Assembly: GCA_030145245.1 (NCBI GenBank)
Contig: JAQYWC010000067.1
Coordinates: 1 to 64,000 of the forward strand
Direction of reading: 5' to 3'
DNA: 64,000 nucleotides
DNA from: Desulfobacterium sp.
GTDB lineage: Bacteria; Desulfobacterota; Desulfobacteria; Desulfobacterales; Desulfobacteraceae
The first letter of the stretch is position 1, and each line of letters begins with the position of its first letter. This document shows, piece by piece, positions 1 to 10,694 of the stretch. The notes under the pieces were generated by a model, which had not been told where the DNA came from, did no database searches, and saw only the letters and a program-made list of their open reading frames with translations. The position numbers and the translations under genes are program-made.

Positions 1-2
1 AA

Positions 3-1592
3 CAACCGGCAGAAAAGAGCCCTCCCCCAAAGGAGCCAGGCGCGGCCATGCCCGCGATAGCCCTGTCCGTGGATCAATTTGCCATCACAAACGGCCTTGT
101 CCGCTACAGGGACCAAGGGCAATCCATTGAAAAGGAGATCTCCGGCATAAATCTGAGCCTTGAGGATCTCAACCTTACCAACCCTATTAAACTCAAGTTC
201 TCAGCCCTGGCTGACGGCCATTCCGTTGCCCTCAACGGCCTGGTCGGCCCCCTTGGAAAAGAGCCCGGCAAGGGAACCATCCCCCTTGATATCACCCTCA
301 ATGCCCTGGACGAGATCACCATGACGGTCAAGGGGGTTGTGGTGGATCCCATCCTGGCCCCGAATTTTGACCTCAACCTTGCCCTGCCCCCCTTTTCCCC
401 CAGGAAACTCATGACCGCCCTTGGAAGTGAGAATTTAGTAAAAACAGCCGATCCAAAGGTCCTGGAGCGTCTCTCCCTCAACCTGAATCTCAAGGGAGAT
501 CCCGGGAAGGTGGCTGTTTCAGGCGGCGTCCTCGGCCTGGACGACTCCACCATAAAATTCTCGGCCCAGGCCAGGGAGTTCTCCAAACCCGATCTTGCCT
601 TTGACATGGCACTTGACCAGATCAATCTCGATCGCTACCTTCCCCCGGCCCCCCCAAAAGAAAACCCGCCCACGGTTCCGGCCACCGGACCACCGCAAAA
701 GCCTGCCCCCCGGGGCAAGACAGATTACACCCCCCTCAGGAAACTTGTTATCGACGGAAGCGTCACCATTGGATCGCTTGTAGCCAACCGGGCAAAGATG
801 GAAGATCTCCAAATGAAGATCAAGGGGAAAAACGGGCGGTTCGACATCGATCCCCTGGGGCTCAAGCTCTACCAGGGCAACATCGCATCCTCGGCAGGCC
901 TGGATTTCAGGACCGACACCCCAAAACTCAACCTCAACCTTGAAGCCAGGGATATAGAATCAGGTCCCCTTCTCACCGATGTGCTGGAAAAGGAGATCAT
1001 CCATGGCAAGCTTGAGTCAAGCCTCAAGTTCTCCCTCACGGGCGATACCCCGGATACCGTCAAAAAGAGCCTGAACGGCAACGGGTATCTTAAATTCCTG
1101 GACGGCGCCATCGTGGGTATCGACATCCCGGGGATGGTAAGAAACGTGAAGGCAAGCTTCATGGGTGGAGAAAAATCAACGGAAAAGCCCCGCACCGACT
1201 TTGCAGAACTCCATGTGCCCTTCACCATCAGCAACGGCCTGGTCAACACCCCGGGCACAACCCTTGTCTCACCCCTTCTCCGGATTACGGTAAAGGGAAA
1301 GACCGATCTGGTAAAAGAGACCCTGGACATGCGGGTGGAACCCAAGTTCGTCGCCACCCTGAAAGGACAGGGGGATACCAAAGAGCGCTCCGGCATCATG
1401 GTGCCGGTCCTGATCTCCGGCACCTTTGCCAAACCCAAATTCAGCCCGGACCTGAAATCCATGGTCAAATCGGTCATTCCGACCGAAGAGGAGCTCAAAA
1501 AAGTCATCAAGGACGGCAAAATTGACAAGGAGGAGCTGAAAAAGACGGAAGAAAAGGTCAAGGAGCTGTTCAAGGGATTTAAAATAAAGTAA
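3..1592 (+). CDS. AsmA family protein, C-terminal part (5' end outside window)
   Basis: Frame is open upstream of the track ATG at 48 back to the window edge; AsmA-like C-terminal region (LNGNGYLKFLDGAIVGIDIPGMVRN ... FTISNGLVNTPGTTLVSPLLRITVKGKTDL). Confidence 0.8.
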   Translation, partial: QPAEKSPPPKEPGAAMPAIALSVDQFAITNGLVRYRDQGQSIEKEISGINLSLEDLNLTNPIKLKFSALADGHSVALNGLVGPLGKEPGKGTIPLDITLNALDEITMTVKGVVVDPILAPNFDLNLALPPFSPRKLMTALGSENLVKTADPKVLERLSLNLNLKGDPGKVAVSGGVLGLDDSTIKFSAQAREFSKPDLAFDMALDQINLDRYLPPAPPKENPPTVPATGPPQKPAPRGKTDYTPLRKLVIDGSVTIGSLVANRAKMEDLQMKIKGKNGRFDIDPLGLKLYQGNIASSAGLDFRTDTPKLNLNLEARDIESGPLLTDVLEKEIIHGKLESSLKFSLTGDTPDTVKKSLNGNGYLKFLDGAIVGIDIPGMVRNVKASFMGGEKSTEKPRTDFAELHVPFTISNGLVNTPGTTLVSPLLRITVKGKTDLVKETLDMRVEPKFVATLKGQGDTKERSGIMVPVLISGTFAKPKFSPDLKSMVKSVIPTEEELKKVIKDGKIDKEELKKTEEKVKELFKGFKIK

Positions 1593-1603
1593 TCAGCGCC
1601 TTG

Positions 1604-2347
1604 TCAGACCCCCTTACCCGTGGTCAAAAAGTGCGCCCAGTCACTGCGGCCGAGCCTGGCTGCATCCCTGGCAGAACGATGGTGGTCATAGGCAACCTTG
1701 ATATGCGCCACCATCCAGCCGGCCTCAACTTGTTCAACCATGGCATATGATGCATGGGGGCTAAAGTTCTCCATGGAATGGGGGACAGGGTCTTCATCTG
1801 TATAGGCCGGCAGCCCCACACTTCCCGGATTCACAACCAGCTGACCGGTACTCAGTTCAACCGTGCGCGGCATATGGGTATGCCCGCAAATGATCACCTT
1901 AGAGGCCTGGCCATTCAGCAGCTCCAGGATTTCAGCATCATCACGCACCCTTGGATAACCGGATTCAACGTTTTCCAGCAAGTAAGCAAGGTCGCAGGCT
2001 GGGGTACCGTGGCAAAGATAGATCTCATCGGTCAGCTGGCAATCAAAGGGAAGCGACTTCATCCAGGCCAATGGCTCCTGGCCCAGATCTTCCAGAATAA
2101 ACTGCAGGGTGGGATTTGATTCTATTTCATGGGGTGTGGCCTCATAAATCAGACGATCCTGGTTACCACTGATTGTGACAACCCCATGGTCCATGAGTTT
2201 GTCATAGGTGGCCCTGGGTGCGATGGGCCCATATAGCGTATCCCCAAGATTGACCATGAGATCAGCAGAACGTTTCCTAACGTCATCAATGACGGCCTCC
2301 AATGCATACACATTACTATGGATATCAGCCAACGCTGCAATTTTCAT
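1604..2347 (-). CDS. Metallophosphoesterase (YfcE/calcineurin-like)
   Basis: MKIAALADIHSNVYALEAVI, NLGDTLYGP, GNQD, CGHTHMPR motifs of calcineurin-like phosphoesterases. Confidence 0.85.
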   Translation of the reverse strand: MKIAALADIHSNVYALEAVIDDVRKRSADLMVNLGDTLYGPIAPRATYDKLMDHGVVTISGNQDRLIYEATPHEIESNPTLQFILEDLGQEPLAWMKSLPFDCQLTDEIYLCHGTPACDLAYLLENVESGYPRVRDDAEILELLNGQASKVIICGHTHMPRTVELSTGQLVVNPGSVGLPAYTDEDPVPHSMENFSPHASYAMVEQVEAGWMVAHIKVAYDHHRSARDAARLGRSDWAHFLTTGKGV

Positions 2348-2443
2348 CTTAACTCTCCTGACCTTGTTGAAACCTGTTCACGATATTGGGTAATCCGTTC
2401 ATATATCCCATGCTTTGTCAACAACATTTCCGCCAGTATCGCC

Positions 2444-3349
2444 CTAGGACTGGGATGGCTCCCTGGCTCCCCGGGTTGTATCGAGTCTCAGCCTGATGGC
2501 AGCCTCTGTGACCGGCCCCGGGATGCCATCGGCGACGATCCCTGCGGCAACCTGAAACGCTTTCACAGCCTTTCGCGTGGCCGGGCCATGGCGACCGTCA
2601 ACAACGAGTTTTGGATCTGCCCCAAGGTCATTGAGGGCCCGCTGGAGCCACGTTACAGAGCCATCCTCCTGACTCGCTTCCCAGGCCTCCTCCGGCTCAT
2701 CGCCGGCCTTCAGCAACGCCCACACCTTATTGAACCATGCTTCACGGTCGGCGAAACCTATCAAGCCACCGTTGATACGACGGGTAATCGTGCGGATATC
2801 ATTCTTGTCCGCAAGGTGGTTCAGGTTGTTTGCCGTCCACTCATGCAGGGCTGGTTTCAAGGCGTGTTCAGGAACAATCACCAGATCGGGTTTGCCTTCG
2901 AAGTCAATCCCGCAGGCGTCTCCCATGCGTCGGTGATTGTCCCGTCCGGTGGTTTGGAGCACCCCGTTACCCCGGTAGCGAAATCCGTCGCCGGGCTTCG
3001 TATTGCCAAGTTCCCTTGCCTTACGCGGGTTGCCGAGGCCATACACCCTCTCGGCGATCGCTTCCGGGTGGCGAACCAATTTATCAGCCTCTGCAACCGT
3101 CACCGCAGCGGAATGATGATGGACCCCGAATATCTCAACGAGCCGGGACGCAGAGTAGTTCATGTTCTCCCGCAGGATCGTGAACCCACCCGTCTCATGC
3201 AGGGCCTGGGCCAGGAAATGGGCCATGCGCAGGTGGGTAGTAATTCCGTGGGTCTCAAACAGAGAATCGCCTTTCCGGATTGCTTCACGATAATTGTCCC
3301 GGGCGTTGGGGGCAAGGCGATTGACAGCGTCCATGGTCTTGCTGGTCAT
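2444..3349 (-). CDS. GH19 chitinase/endolysin-like protein with C-terminal peptidoglycan-binding domain
   Basis: MAHFLAQALHETGGF, YRGNGVLQTTGRDNHRRMG, RRINGGLIG typical of GH19 endolysins; VTWLQRALNDLG...VDGRHGPATRKAVKAFQ is a PG_binding_1-type repeat. Start chosen at MTSK, preceded by AAGGAGG. Confidence 0.82.
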   Translation of the reverse strand: MTSKTMDAVNRLAPNARDNYREAIRKGDSLFETHGITTHLRMAHFLAQALHETGGFTILRENMNYSASRLVEIFGVHHHSAAVTVAEADKLVRHPEAIAERVYGLGNPRKARELGNTKPGDGFRYRGNGVLQTTGRDNHRRMGDACGIDFEGKPDLVIVPEHALKPALHEWTANNLNHLADKNDIRTITRRINGGLIGFADREAWFNKVWALLKAGDEPEEAWEASQEDGSVTWLQRALNDLGADPKLVVDGRHGPATRKAVKAFQVAAGIVADGIPGPVTEAAIRLRLDTTRGAREPSQS

Positions 3350-3423
3350 GGAAGGTTCCTCCTTTTTCTTGCATGGATGATTGAATACCTGTCCCCGGGG
3401 AATTTTTATCCCCAAAGGAAAGT

Positions 3424-4086
3424 TTACTGACTACGGTAATGACCAATTATTTTCCATTCGCCCAAAGAAAGCCGAAGCAGCTTTGGACCTTCAAGGAGAT
3501 CTTGTTCAATCGTTTTTCCTGCAAAGACAAAAGGAATGTAGCTCATATTGTGTATGACGTATGGGAAGCCATCACGACGTTTTTTTTTACCTATGATACC
3601 AATGTGAAAATGTATTGTTGATCCAATATCCCAGATAACGATATCCCCGGGTTGCCAGTCCCCGGGTTTATCTATTTTGGTTGAAAGACTTTTCCATTTT
3701 CGCCTGAAAAAAGTTTTCAGTATCCACACCCTGCGTTGATCAATATACTTGTCCGGGGTTTTGACTCCATATGCTTTCTTGTTTGATAAAAGGTCCACAT
3801 GGACTAATTCCTGTAAATCCATACCAGCATTCCGAAGTGCTCTCACAACCAGATCTGCGCATATTCCTTCTTTTGGATTGACGTCACCATTTGGATATAC
3901 GGGCCTGCCGGTATTTTCCCCATTCCTGTATGTTAGCGGAAAATACGTTTCAAGCATTTCCGTATTATATCTTGTTTCGTTCTCAATCTCATCATAGGCG
4001 CCAATCACAATTTCATCATTTACTTGTGCCTGGCAGCTATAAGCAAGAATAACTGACAACCCAACGATTACTAACGCATATTTCAT
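3424..4086 (-). CDS. DUF1287-type secreted protein (NlpC/P60-like fold expected)
   Basis: PNGDVNPKEGICADLVVRALRNAGMDLQELVH, DKYIDQRRV, WQPGDIVIWD, HIGII, VIHN, ITGHYR-like end; N-terminal signal peptide from MKYALVIVGLSVILAYSC. Confidence 0.75.
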   Translation of the reverse strand: MKYALVIVGLSVILAYSCQAQVNDEIVIGAYDEIENETRYNTEMLETYFPLTYRNGENTGRPVYPNGDVNPKEGICADLVVRALRNAGMDLQELVHVDLLSNKKAYGVKTPDKYIDQRRVWILKTFFRRKWKSLSTKIDKPGDWQPGDIVIWDIGSTIHFHIGIIGKKKRRDGFPYVIHNMSYIPFVFAGKTIEQDLLEGPKLLRLSLGEWKIIGHYRSQ

Positions 4087-4198
4087 TATAGTGTACTCCC
4101 GGCATTGAGGGCGGCGACATTTTGCCGTCGTCAAAAAGCCTGTACGGTTTTGATTTTTCCGGCAGATCCTGGTATGATTCTCGATTTAACCTGCGGCA

Positions 4199-4780
4199 GT
4201 GAGTTTCATGCATCACGTCCTAACGGAGTCTATTTTGGAACAATCCCTTCTCTCAAACTACCACAACCTGGTGAAAAAGATCGACAGTTTCTGCCAGGCC
4301 ATGGAAAAACGCTACCCAGAGTCCCTGGCCTGCAAAAAAGGGTGCAGCAGCTGTTGCCGCCACATCTCCCTCTTTCCCGTGGAAGCGCTGGCCCTCAGCA
4401 TGGCCCTGGATACCCTGCCCCTGGAAACCCGGGAAAAGATACGGCACCGGGCCCTGACCACCGATGCCGACGGACCATGCCCCTTACTTGAGGATGGCGC
4501 CTGCCTCATGTACCGCCACCGGCCCATCATCTGCCGGACCCACGGCCTGCCCATCCTGGTGACAGCGGAATCCGGCACCCGCCTGGACCACTGCCCCTTA
4601 AATTTCACCACAGGGGAACCACCAGAGAAGGCCTTTTCCCTGGATCTGGAGCAACTCAACACCCTCTTGTCCGCCGTCAACAACCTGTTTCTGGAAGAGG
4701 CCTTCCCTGAGGAGAGCCTGCCCCAGCGCATCCTCCTCTCAGAGGCCCTGCTCATGGAATGCCAGGTGACCTGCGCCTGA
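4199..4780 (+). CDS. YkgJ-type cysteine-cluster protein
   Basis: CKKGCSSCCRHISLFPVEA and CPLLEDGACLMYRHRPIICRTHG cysteine cluster. Confidence 0.85.
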   Translation: MSFMHHVLTESILEQSLLSNYHNLVKKIDSFCQAMEKRYPESLACKKGCSSCCRHISLFPVEALALSMALDTLPLETREKIRHRALTTDADGPCPLLEDGACLMYRHRPIICRTHGLPILVTAESGTRLDHCPLNFTTGEPPEKAFSLDLEQLNTLLSAVNNLFLEEAFPEESLPQRILLSEALLMECQVTCA

Positions 4781-4785
4781 CGCCA

Positions 4786-4823
4786 AAGAATTGTGTCGAC
4801 CAGAAAAAGTCGGCACAATTCTT
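4786..4823 (+). terminator. Candidate Rho-independent terminator after the YkgJ-type gene
   Basis: AAGAATTGTGTCGAC / GTCGGCACAATTCTT, 15-bp stem with one G.U, 8-nt loop, T-rich tract somewhat downstream. Confidence 0.6.
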
Positions 4824-5046
4824 AAGGTTCTGATTGCTTATTTATTTTTTCATCACGGGTACCTTTTTTCCATATTCCAGTCTCTGTTTCAAATTGCCTG
4901 AACCCAAGAATAATACCGCCTGAACAATGGGCAGCTAAGGAATATATCTCTGGATTTTTCCTGTTCATCATTAAGGGCGGTTGGTGCTGAAACCAATACG
5001 GGTATTTTCAAACCCCACTCCTTTTTTTAAAAGATATAAAATTTTG

Positions 5047-5484
5047 CTATTTTTTCTCCCCACCTTTGCTGATTTGCTTAATCGATTGTGTCCAGAGTGA
5101 ATTTTCCTTAGAGATAAGCCCTTCGATACGTTCAACCAACACAGAAAACTTATCTTCTGTGTCGTAGGGTTTTATGCCGGTAAGATAATAAAATTTCTCA
5201 TGTTTTAAATGTTCAACAGTTGTACGATATTGAATCCAATTTTCATGAAATTTAAACAATGATGATGTTGCAGCGGAGACTGCGATTAATACCCCCAACC
5301 CCCCAACGATCCAGGTCCCATAGGGGATTTTATCACCCATCCCTGAAAGGAATGGTATAAGGGCTGCGGATATTATTTCAGAGAATCGAAGTCTTTTAAA
5401 CCAAATTTGGTTGTGCTTGCTTTTATTTCCGTACCATTCAATTTGATTTTCAAGCCGTTCTGAGAGATACTCTTGTTCATTCAT
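5047..5484 (-). CDS. DUF4231-like membrane protein
   Basis: YLSERLENQIEWYGNKSKHNQIWFKRLRFSEII, two TM segments, FHENWIQYRTTVEHLKHEKFYYLTGIKPY. Start at MNEQEY. Confidence 0.7.
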   Translation of the reverse strand: MNEQEYLSERLENQIEWYGNKSKHNQIWFKRLRFSEIISAALIPFLSGMGDKIPYGTWIVGGLGVLIAVSAATSSLFKFHENWIQYRTTVEHLKHEKFYYLTGIKPYDTEDKFSVLVERIEGLISKENSLWTQSIKQISKGGEKK

Positions 5485-5592
5485 GTTAATTTCCTTGTCC
5501 TTGAATGATACTCCACCTGTACCATACCACCCTACTAAAAAGCAATTGTAAGGATGGCTCTCCGTTCCAGCGAACCGATCATACAAACCGTA

Positions 5593-7593
5593 TCAGATTT
5601 TAAAGCTGCCCACGGCGGCCTGGAGTTTGTCCGCAAGCATGCGCAATTGCTCTGCGCTGACCTTCACCTCTCCGCCGCTGTTTGACATCCTTTGGGTGGA
5701 AGCGTTCACCCCGTTGATATCGGAGGATATCCTTGAGGCGGCGTCTGAGCTCTGGTTGACGTTTTCGGTGACATCGTCGATGCCGCTGGCCACCTGGCCG
5801 ATATTGGTTGCGATATCATTGGTGACCGAGGATTGCTCGTCAATGGAGGTGTCGATGGTTTTTACCATGGCGCTCACCTCTTTGATTGCGGTGGAGATTT
5901 CAGCAATATCCCCCACACTGTTTTCCGTGGTGGCCTGGATTCCCTGGATCCTGGATTTGATATCATCGGTGGCATGGGCGGTCTGCCGGGCAAGCTCCTT
6001 GATCTCGTTGGCAACCACGACAAATCCCTTGCCGGCCTCCCCGGCCCTGGCAGCCTCGATGGTGGCGTTCAATGAGAGAAGATTTGTCTGCTCCGAGATC
6101 TCGTTGATGGTCTGGGTGACCTGGCCGATCTTTTCGGCGGCGTCCCCGAGGCGTTCCATCTTTTCCAGGGCTTTTTCGGCTTTTACTACGGCGGATTCCG
6201 TCATCTGCCTTGCATTGTCGGAACTTGTGGCAACGCCCTGGAAGGTTGCGCTCATCTGGTCGGCGGCAGCGGCGATCATGCCGGTTTTCACCGAGGTTTC
6301 CCCCATGGTGACGGCAATGGCGCCGATGTTGCTGCTGGTCTGGTCGGTGGCCGTTGCAACGGTGACCACCTTTTCCGAGGTTTCCATGGTTTCGGTCACA
6401 AGATCGGAAGCGATGGTGAGAAGGGCTCCGGACGAGGTGCTGACATTTTTGGCGCTGGTGGAGATGTTGGAGACGATTCCCTGGAGCTTTTCCATGAAGA
6501 TGTTGAGCCAGGAGGCAAGCTCTCCGATCTCATCCTTGCTGGTTACGGGCAGGCGCATGGTCAGGTCGCCCTCACCGGTTGCGATATCCTTTATCCGGTT
6601 GACGGTTTCATTGATGGGCTTGGTAATGGTGCGGGAAGAAAAGAAAAGGCAGACGCCGACCCCTGCAACCAAAAGAAGAAGGCTTGCCAGGAGAATGGCG
6701 AACAACGCCCCGCTCATATCCCCTAAAAGCGCGTTGGAGGCGGTATCGATCAACTCGGCTTCATTGGCTTCGGCCACGAGATACCACCCCAGTGCCGGCA
6801 CATACCGGGTCATGACAATGATGCCATCCCCATTCCCGTCTGTCATGGTGAATGAGGCCTGCTCTTTTGAGAGCACCTCCTTGACATGGCCGGCCCAGCC
6901 GGGCTTGTCCGCAAGGTTCAGGGTCTGGAGCCAGGCCTGGTTTTTATGCATCTGGACAAGGCCGTTTTTATCCACCATATAGGTTTCGCCCCTGGCACCC
7001 ACCACCGTGTCGGTCACGCTCTTCATAAAGGCCTCAAGGTTCAGGGACACCGAGGTCAGGCCCAGGAATCGTCCGTTTTTCTCAATTCGCCGGTTGATAA
7101 AGGCGGTGGAGCCATACACCTTGTCATTGATGTGCACATTGATCGAGACCATCTCTTTGCTGTCCTTGAACGCCTTGAACCAGGTGTCCTGGTCGGTAAG
7201 CTGTTTCAGGGTCTGTTTTGAATCGTGGATATCGTAGTAATTCTGTGTGTCCCACAGGACCACGTTGGCCCCGTTGGTGCTGTAATGGGAGGTCACCCCC
7301 TGGAGAAGGGCATACACCGTTTCAACATCCCCCGGGGCTTCGCCGTCCATGATCCACTGGACTAAAAAGGGATTTTCTGCAACGAGAGTAAGGCCCGCTG
7401 CCGGTTCCAGGATGTTCCTGTCAACCACGGCTGAGATATTCTCCATGACCGCAGGCATGTGGATGGTCTGGAGCATCTTTCCCATGCAGGAGCGGCCGAT
7501 CCGATAACTTACCGAGGTCACGATGACGCAGGTAAACAGCAGCATGATCGCTATCAGAATGTTTAATTTTGTTCCAACCCGCTTCAGGCCCAT
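5593..7593 (-). CDS. Methyl-accepting chemotaxis protein (periplasmic Cache sensor, HAMP, signalling domain)
   Basis: Two TM segments around an extracytoplasmic domain; [43 protein letters not shown] hairpin. Confidence 0.95.
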   Translation of the reverse strand: MGLKRVGTKLNILIAIMLLFTCVIVTSVSYRIGRSCMGKMLQTIHMPAVMENISAVVDRNILEPAAGLTLVAENPFLVQWIMDGEAPGDVETVYALLQGVTSHYSTNGANVVLWDTQNYYDIHDSKQTLKQLTDQDTWFKAFKDSKEMVSINVHINDKVYGSTAFINRRIEKNGRFLGLTSVSLNLEAFMKSVTDTVVGARGETYMVDKNGLVQMHKNQAWLQTLNLADKPGWAGHVKEVLSKEQASFTMTDGNGDGIIVMTRYVPALGWYLVAEANEAELIDTASNALLGDMSGALFAILLASLLLLVAGVGVCLFFSSRTITKPINETVNRIKDIATGEGDLTMRLPVTSKDEIGELASWLNIFMEKLQGIVSNISTSAKNVSTSSGALLTIASDLVTETMETSEKVVTVATATDQTSSNIGAIAVTMGETSVKTGMIAAAADQMSATFQGVATSSDNARQMTESAVVKAEKALEKMERLGDAAEKIGQVTQTINEISEQTNLLSLNATIEAARAGEAGKGFVVVANEIKELARQTAHATDDIKSRIQGIQATTENSVGDIAEISTAIKEVSAMVKTIDTSIDEQSSVTNDIATNIGQVASGIDDVTENVNQSSDAASRISSDINGVNASTQRMSNSGGEVKVSAEQLRMLADKLQAAVGSFKI

Positions 7594-7753
7594 AAAAACT
7601 CCTCCCCATGGATAACCGTATCAACATTCAACACCTGCATGACAGACTGGTACATACAAAAATATCAAAAGTTATGCAACTATATTTACTATATAGTACA
7701 CCGCCTGCGATTACTAGGCCGGCCCCCGGGTGGAGGGGAGGAGTATGGCCCGC

Positions 7754-8743
7754 TCAGAACCGATAGGTATTCCCGGCTTTCATAACCAGGGTTTCACTGT
7801 CAAGCTCTGTTTCCATCCGTGCCAGGGAGCGGTCGCAGGTGTCATGGCCTGAAAGCAGCACCTTCGCGGGAGCAGCCCTGTTGATGGCACCAATGGTGCG
7901 GTCGAGATCCGGGTCTGCAATCCGCTGCCAGGGCGGTTTGCCCGTACCCAGGAAGGTCTGGAACCGGATGCCGGCCCGGTTGCCCCGGCCGTCGGAAACA
8001 GGAAAATGAAGCCCGCCCCCCACCCCATGGAGGGGATCGTCGCACAAACCAGCTGCCATGGCCAGGATCACCTCAATGGTGGGATGGCCGCAGCCGGTGA
8101 AGACCACCAGGCCCTTGTTACGGATCCTTGCCACCAGGGACTGCTCCTCGGTGTAGCCCATCATGAAAAGGCTCCTTGCCAGGGGACCGGTGGTGCCGAT
8201 GCCAGCGGCAAGCATCCGGGGAGCTGTGACAACCTCGGCCTCAAATCCCGGGGCTTGGCCATTGTCCGGCAGAAAGCAGGGCTTGGGCTCTCGTGGCATG
8301 AGATTGTCGGGCAGGGCGACCCGCCTTGACCGCTGGGCGGCAATTCCACCCATGTGGTCGCAGTGGAAATGGGAAATGGCCAGGGCATCGACCTGATCCG
8401 GATGAAATCCGAGTTTTTCGGCATTATGGCCAAAGGAAGGACGGGAGGGGCCAAACCCGACGTCAAAGAGCATGGAGCCAAGGTTGGTTTTAAAGAGATA
8501 GGAGACCCCGGCATCTCCCATAAAGCCTGCTTCGGCCCGCCACTCCACCAGCACCGTGATCTCAAGGAAATCCAGCTCAGGCAGGTCAAGGGGCTCGGCA
8601 GCCTTGATCCGCTGCTGGTTAAGGATGGCAGCCTTTGCCAGGTTTTCCCTGTAACGGCTGTTTTTGATCAATAACCAGGGGGCGATAACAGGGGACGCCA
8701 GGACAAGCCCCGGCCACCACAAGGGCGATATTCTGAATGACAT
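7754..8743 (-). CDS. MBL-fold metallo-hydrolase
   Basis: ISHFHCDHMGG motif, LLFDVGFGPS, VFTGCGHPT, LLSGHDTCD. Confidence 0.85.
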   Translation of the reverse strand: MSFRISPLWWPGLVLASPVIAPWLLIKNSRYRENLAKAAILNQQRIKAAEPLDLPELDFLEITVLVEWRAEAGFMGDAGVSYLFKTNLGSMLFDVGFGPSRPSFGHNAEKLGFHPDQVDALAISHFHCDHMGGIAAQRSRRVALPDNLMPREPKPCFLPDNGQAPGFEAEVVTAPRMLAAGIGTTGPLARSLFMMGYTEEQSLVARIRNKGLVVFTGCGHPTIEVILAMAAGLCDDPLHGVGGGLHFPVSDGRGNRAGIRFQTFLGTGKPPWQRIADPDLDRTIGAINRAAPAKVLLSGHDTCDRSLARMETELDSETLVMKAGNTYRF

Positions 8744-8813
8744 GGGGAACCTCGCAAAAAGAGTCTGACGAAACGCGGCTCAATTCCGGGCCGCGTTCCG
8801 TTACGGTAACTGT

Positions 8814-9191
8814 TTATGCCAGCTTTTCTGCTCCTGAATAAACGGCTTCGATTCTCAGTGCTGCTGCGGCATGACCCGGATGCTTGGAAGGATTCCAGGT
8901 TTTCATGTCGTCATAGACCTCGCCACTGATCAGGTAATCAAACGATCCCTTGAGCTGAAAGGACTTGTTCTCCTTGGTGATAAAGAGAAGGGTTCCTTTG
9001 CTGCCCCCAAGGATGTTGGTTTTTGTCTTGTTAAAATAGTTATCTGCAACCACTACGGTGTCCTTGCCGTAAAGGCTGACACAGGACGCATAGATAGAAT
9101 TTGGGACTCCGTCCTCACCAACGGTGGTAAGGATAATGGGCCCCTGGCGGTCTTCCCATGCCTGGGCTACAAGTTCCGGTAATGCTGACAT
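8814..9191 (-). CDS. Pyridoxamine 5'-phosphate oxidase-like flavoprotein
   Basis: MSALPELVAQAWEDRQGPIILTTVGEDGVPNSIYASCVSLYGKDTVVVADNYFNKTKTNI. Confidence 0.8.
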   Translation of the reverse strand: MSALPELVAQAWEDRQGPIILTTVGEDGVPNSIYASCVSLYGKDTVVVADNYFNKTKTNILGGSKGTLLFITKENKSFQLKGSFDYLISGEVYDDMKTWNPSKHPGHAAAALRIEAVYSGAEKLA

Positions 9192-9298
9192 TGTTCCTCC
9201 TGGAATAATCATTGATTCAAATTGGCATATGCCAATAAGTCAAATACCGCTCCAGGACCAAACTGTCAACAAAAAAACCGGACCATGGCGTGCTAAAG

Positions 9299-9850
9299 CT
9301 AAAGTCCTTTATAAACAAGTGACGAATCAAGCTGGGTTGTCCAGGGAGCACCGGAATTTTTCCATCCGTTCACGGTTCTTTCGCCGTTCATGTCCCTGTC
9401 CCCCTCAAATCCGTCGGTGATGGTGTAGACCTCCGTGAATCCGGCCTTGGCAAGCGTGTTGACAGCGGCGGCGCTCCTGCCACCGGACCGGCATATGGCA
9501 AGGATGGTATCGTTTTTCCGGAACCGTTCCGTCACCTGGGCCACAAATTTTTCATTGGCCGGCATCACGGGTCTGTTCATCAACGTTACGCCGGGTTTCA
9601 GGAACAAGAGGGGAATGTTGACCGCCATGGTGGGATGGCCCACAAACACATACTCTCCAATGGTCCTGACATCGAGGATATGAACCGTGTCCGGATCCTG
9701 GGAATATTTCCCATAGGCCTGGCTGGCCGTCACGTATTTGCCAAGCACGGTCCGCTTTTTCCTGGGAAGCGTTGAATCCGCAAAACAGGCCAGGGAGAAA
9801 CTGAATACCAGAAATTGAGCAAGCACCAGTACGACTAACCTTTTTTTCAT
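9299..9850 (-). CDS. Secreted rhodanese-like domain protein
   Basis: Signal peptide; VHILDVRTIGEYVFVGHPTMAVNIP and ILAICRSGGRSAAAVNTLAKAGF. Confidence 0.9.
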   Translation of the reverse strand: MKKRLVVLVLAQFLVFSFSLACFADSTLPRKKRTVLGKYVTASQAYGKYSQDPDTVHILDVRTIGEYVFVGHPTMAVNIPLLFLKPGVTLMNRPVMPANEKFVAQVTERFRKNDTILAICRSGGRSAAAVNTLAKAGFTEVYTITDGFEGDRDMNGERTVNGWKNSGAPWTTQLDSSLVYKGL

Positions 9851-9915
9851 GGTTACCTCCTTTTAGCTTCTTAGCTCCGATTTTCGTGTAATTTTGGCAA
9901 GAGAATCAAAGAACC

Positions 9916-10518
9916 TCAGGCTACCAGAACAATCTTTCCGGCAGCCCCATATCCCTTGAGCATTGTCTCGGTGGCACCCAGGTACTCCTCCTCCACCTCA
10001 AGGGTGTGGGTGGCAAGTTCGGTGTAAACGGTATCAATTACCCTTGCGCCATGCTCCTTTACGGCGTAGAGAAAGGTATCGTTAAAGGGGTAGGGAACCT
10101 CCACCACAAAATGTTCCAGCCTGACAAGCCGGGTGGGGGGTTCAAGGTCGGCTCCTGCCTGGACCGCCCCGGCATAGGCATCGATCAATCCCCGCTTTCC
10201 AAGTTTCACCCCTCCGAAATAGCGGGTCACAACCGCAACCACCTGGGTAAGCCCGTTTGTCGCAAGGGTGTTAAGCATGGGCCGGCCGGCCGTGCCCGAA
10301 GGCTCCCCATTGTCCGAACAATGGCTCATCTCCCCGGTTTCCCCCACACGATAGGCCCAGCAGTTGTGGTTGGCCTGCCGGTGTTGGGCGGATACAGCCG
10401 AGATAAATGCCTTGGCATCTGCAACCGTGGTAACGGGCTCAAGCACACAGATAAACTCGGACCGCTTGATCTTCATGGACACGGTCCTGCCATGGTCAAT
10501 GGTGTAAAAATCGCTCAA
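9916..10518 (-). CDS. yigZ: YigZ/IMPACT family protein
   Basis: KRSEFICVLEPV, HNCWAYRVGE, DNGEPSGTAGRPML, VVAVVTRYFGGVKLGKRGLIDAYAGAV. Confidence 0.9.
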   Translation of the reverse strand: MSDFYTIDHGRTVSMKIKRSEFICVLEPVTTVADAKAFISAVSAQHRQANHNCWAYRVGETGEMSHCSDNGEPSGTAGRPMLNTLATNGLTQVVAVVTRYFGGVKLGKRGLIDAYAGAVQAGADLEPPTRLVRLEHFVVEVPYPFNDTFLYAVKEHGARVIDTVYTELATHTLEVEEEYLGATETMLKGYGAAGKIVLVA

Positions 10519-10694
10519 TTAAACTCCTTTATCCCTTCTCTTGGCTGCAACATCATTCTCCTTGTTTGAGCGACCACGGTAACAAACCAGGCGGCCTAAG
10601 ACAATATTTTTCCGGCAGAACAGATCTGCCGCCTTTACAACGGTCAATGGGGACGATAGAGTTATAAAAAGGGAACCCCAGGGAACAACCGTCC

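Noticed and set aside
5627-6982. 451-aa plus-strand ORF opposite the MCP gene
   Set aside because: Ser/Ala/Val-rich antisense of the repetitive MCP coiled coil; no independent support.
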